14,548 nucleotides of DNA from Bacillota bacterium (GTDB lineage Bacteria > Bacillota > Clostridia > Lachnospirales > Lachnospiraceae): assembly GCA_017861355.1 (NCBI GenBank), contig JAGFXQ010000094.1, forward strand, positions 1 to 14,548. Direction: 5' to 3'. Every line of letters begins with the position of its first letter. Position 1 is the stretch's first letter. The position numbers and the translations under genes were made by a program. Positions 13,615 to 14,548 of the stretch are shown here, piece by piece. A model generated the notes under the pieces. That model was not told where the DNA came from, did not search any database, and was given only the letters and a program-made list of their open reading frames with translations.

Positions 13615-14548
13615 TTAAGCCATAAATAATTCTATATCATCTTCCACGGTTCCGATTCCTGCGATGCCGAAGGTTTCAACCAAAACCTTAGCAACATTCG
13701 GTGAGAGAAAACCGGGAAGAGTCGGGCCAAGATGAATGTTCTTCACACCTAAATACAAGAGTGCAAGCAGAACAATGACTGCCTTTTGCTCATACCATGC
13801 AATATTAAATGTAATCGGAAGTTGATTGATGTCATCCAGCCCAAACACTTCTTTTAACTTCAGAGCAATCACCGCCAGAGAATAAGAATCATTACACTGA
13901 CCTGCATCCAGTACACGAGGGATACCGCCGATATCACCCAGCTGCAACTTATTATAACGGTATTTTGCACATCCCGCGGTTAATATAACGGTGTCCTTCG
14001 GTAGTTTTCTTGCAAATTCCGTATAGTATTCTCTGGTTTTCATTCTGCCATCGCAGCCGGCCATGACAAAGAATCTCTTGATCGCACCGGATTTCACTGC
14101 ATCGACAACTTTATCTGCAAGTGCAAGTACTTGGTTATGTGCAAAGCCACCTACGATCGTTCCATTTTCAATCGCATCCGGTGCAGGTAGCTTCTTGGCC
14201 ATTGCGATAATTTCGGAGAAATCCTTCTTCCCGTCCGGATCAGCCTGAATATGATTACAACCGGGAAAGCCTGCGGAACCTGTCGTGAAGATTCGTTTAC
14301 GAACCTCTTCACTTCGTGGAGGCACGATACAGTTTGTCGTAAATAGAATCGGACCATGGAAGGTCTCAAATTCCTCCACCTGTTTCCACCATGCATTACC
14401 GTAGTTACCGGCCAGATTGTTATATTTCTTAAAAGCAGGATAAGAATGCGCCGGAAGCATCTCACTGTGAGTATACACATCGACACCGGTTCCGCTTGTC
14501 TGCTCCAGAAGTTGTTCCAGATCTGTCAGGTCATGTCCCGAGATTAAT
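13615..14548 (-). CDS. hcp: Hybrid cluster protein (hydroxylamine reductase / protein S-nitrosylase), C-terminal part, 5' end outside the window
   Basis: The last 310 residues are present; the frame is open to the right edge, so the GTG inside DVYTHSEM is not the start. Every ligand of the hybrid 4Fe-2O-2S cluster is visible with the spacing of the Desulfovibrio enzyme: His in SGHDL, Glu 24 residues later in THSEM, Cys 44 later in TTNCIVPP, then Cys in MAGCDGR, Cys 28 later in TAGCAKYRYN, Cys 25 later in AGQCND, Glu 35 later and Lys 37 later in AWYEQKAV. The cluster domain should therefore be functional. The N-terminal cysteines of the second Fe-S cluster lie outside. Hcp acts in the cytoplasm on NO or hydroxylamine under anaerobic nitrosative stress. 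No promoter is visible. The SDR gene follows 59 nt after the stop. Confidence 0.97.
   Translation of the reverse strand, partial: LISGHDLTDLEQLLEQTSGTGVDVYTHSEMLPAHSYPAFKKYNNLAGNYGNAWWKQVEEFETFHGPILFTTNCIVPPRSEEVRKRIFTTGSAGFPGCNHIQADPDGKKDFSEIIAMAKKLPAPDAIENGTIVGGFAHNQVLALADKVVDAVKSGAIKRFFVMAGCDGRMKTREYYTEFARKLPKDTVILTAGCAKYRYNKLQLGDIGGIPRVLDAGQCNDSYSLAVIALKLKEVFGLDDINQLPITFNIAWYEQKAVIVLLALLYLGVKNIHLGPTLPGFLSPNVAKVLVETFGIAGIGTVEDDIELFMA

Noticed and set aside
13615..14478. Complete 287-aa gene starting at the internal GTG of the Hcp reading frame
   Set aside because: The frame stays open to the window edge and encodes conserved Hcp sequence (SGHDLTDLEQLLEQ) upstream, so the gene is simply cut by the window.
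1..14548. CRISPR array, tRNA/rRNA genes, prophage or defence system
   Set aside because: No regularly spaced repeats, cloverleaf-like sequence, phage genes, nucleases or known defence modules were seen in either strand.

Overview
The window looks like a low-GC Gram-positive chromosome of clostridial type. The supports are AT-rich intergenic DNA, strong AGGAGG-type ribosome binding sites, some TTG starts, sigma-A-like promoters, a hybrid cluster protein, and gene families common in Lachnospiraceae/Clostridia such as a second RsmH and DUF1538 with P-II. The closest relative I would guess is a Lachnoclostridium-like species; this comes from family knowledge, not from a search.

Layout: positions 1-91 (minus) hold the N-terminus of a lipoprotein that runs off the left edge. 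Positions 92-733 carry no gene but hold AT-rich DNA, small dyads and a 120-bp, nearly perfectly palindromic element. That element is flanked by an exact 8-bp direct repeat and lies between the promoter and the ribosome binding site of an rsmH paralogue (734-1786), the only plus-strand gene. From 1788 to 9993 eight minus-strand genes sit close together and could form one transcription unit from a promoter at 10108-10137. In transcription order they are DUF1697, nitroreductase, an aminoglycoside-phosphotransferase-like kinase, two ABC half-exporters overlapping by 11 nt, a tandem-domain DUF1538 membrane protein, a tandem P-II-like protein overlapping it by 11 nt, and a YehS-like DUF1456 protein. 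A hairpin terminator (10195-10243) separates them from a second minus-strand group: a GNAT acetyltransferase, a WYL-type regulator that appears broken by a frameshift plus internal deletion, and a RidA-family protein preceded by a perfect 10-bp inverted repeat that may be an operator. A further terminator (12613-12643) separates this from an SDR oxidoreductase of the general-stress type and the C-terminal 310 residues of a hybrid cluster protein (hcp), which runs off the right edge.

How the genes may work together: the two ABC halves carry complementary degenerate motifs, as expected for a heterodimeric exporter with one catalytic ATP site. The kinase-like gene directly upstream suggests a detoxification or small-molecule modification and export role, which is inference. 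The DUF1538/P-II pair looks like a membrane transporter with its own P-II-type regulator. Hcp, the SDR and the nitroreductase are redox or stress enzymes. No CRISPR array, tRNA, rRNA, prophage or intact transposase gene was seen. The least ordinary items are the palindromic insertion, the double-domain P-II/DUF1538 pair and the decaying regulator next to a still perfect dyad.
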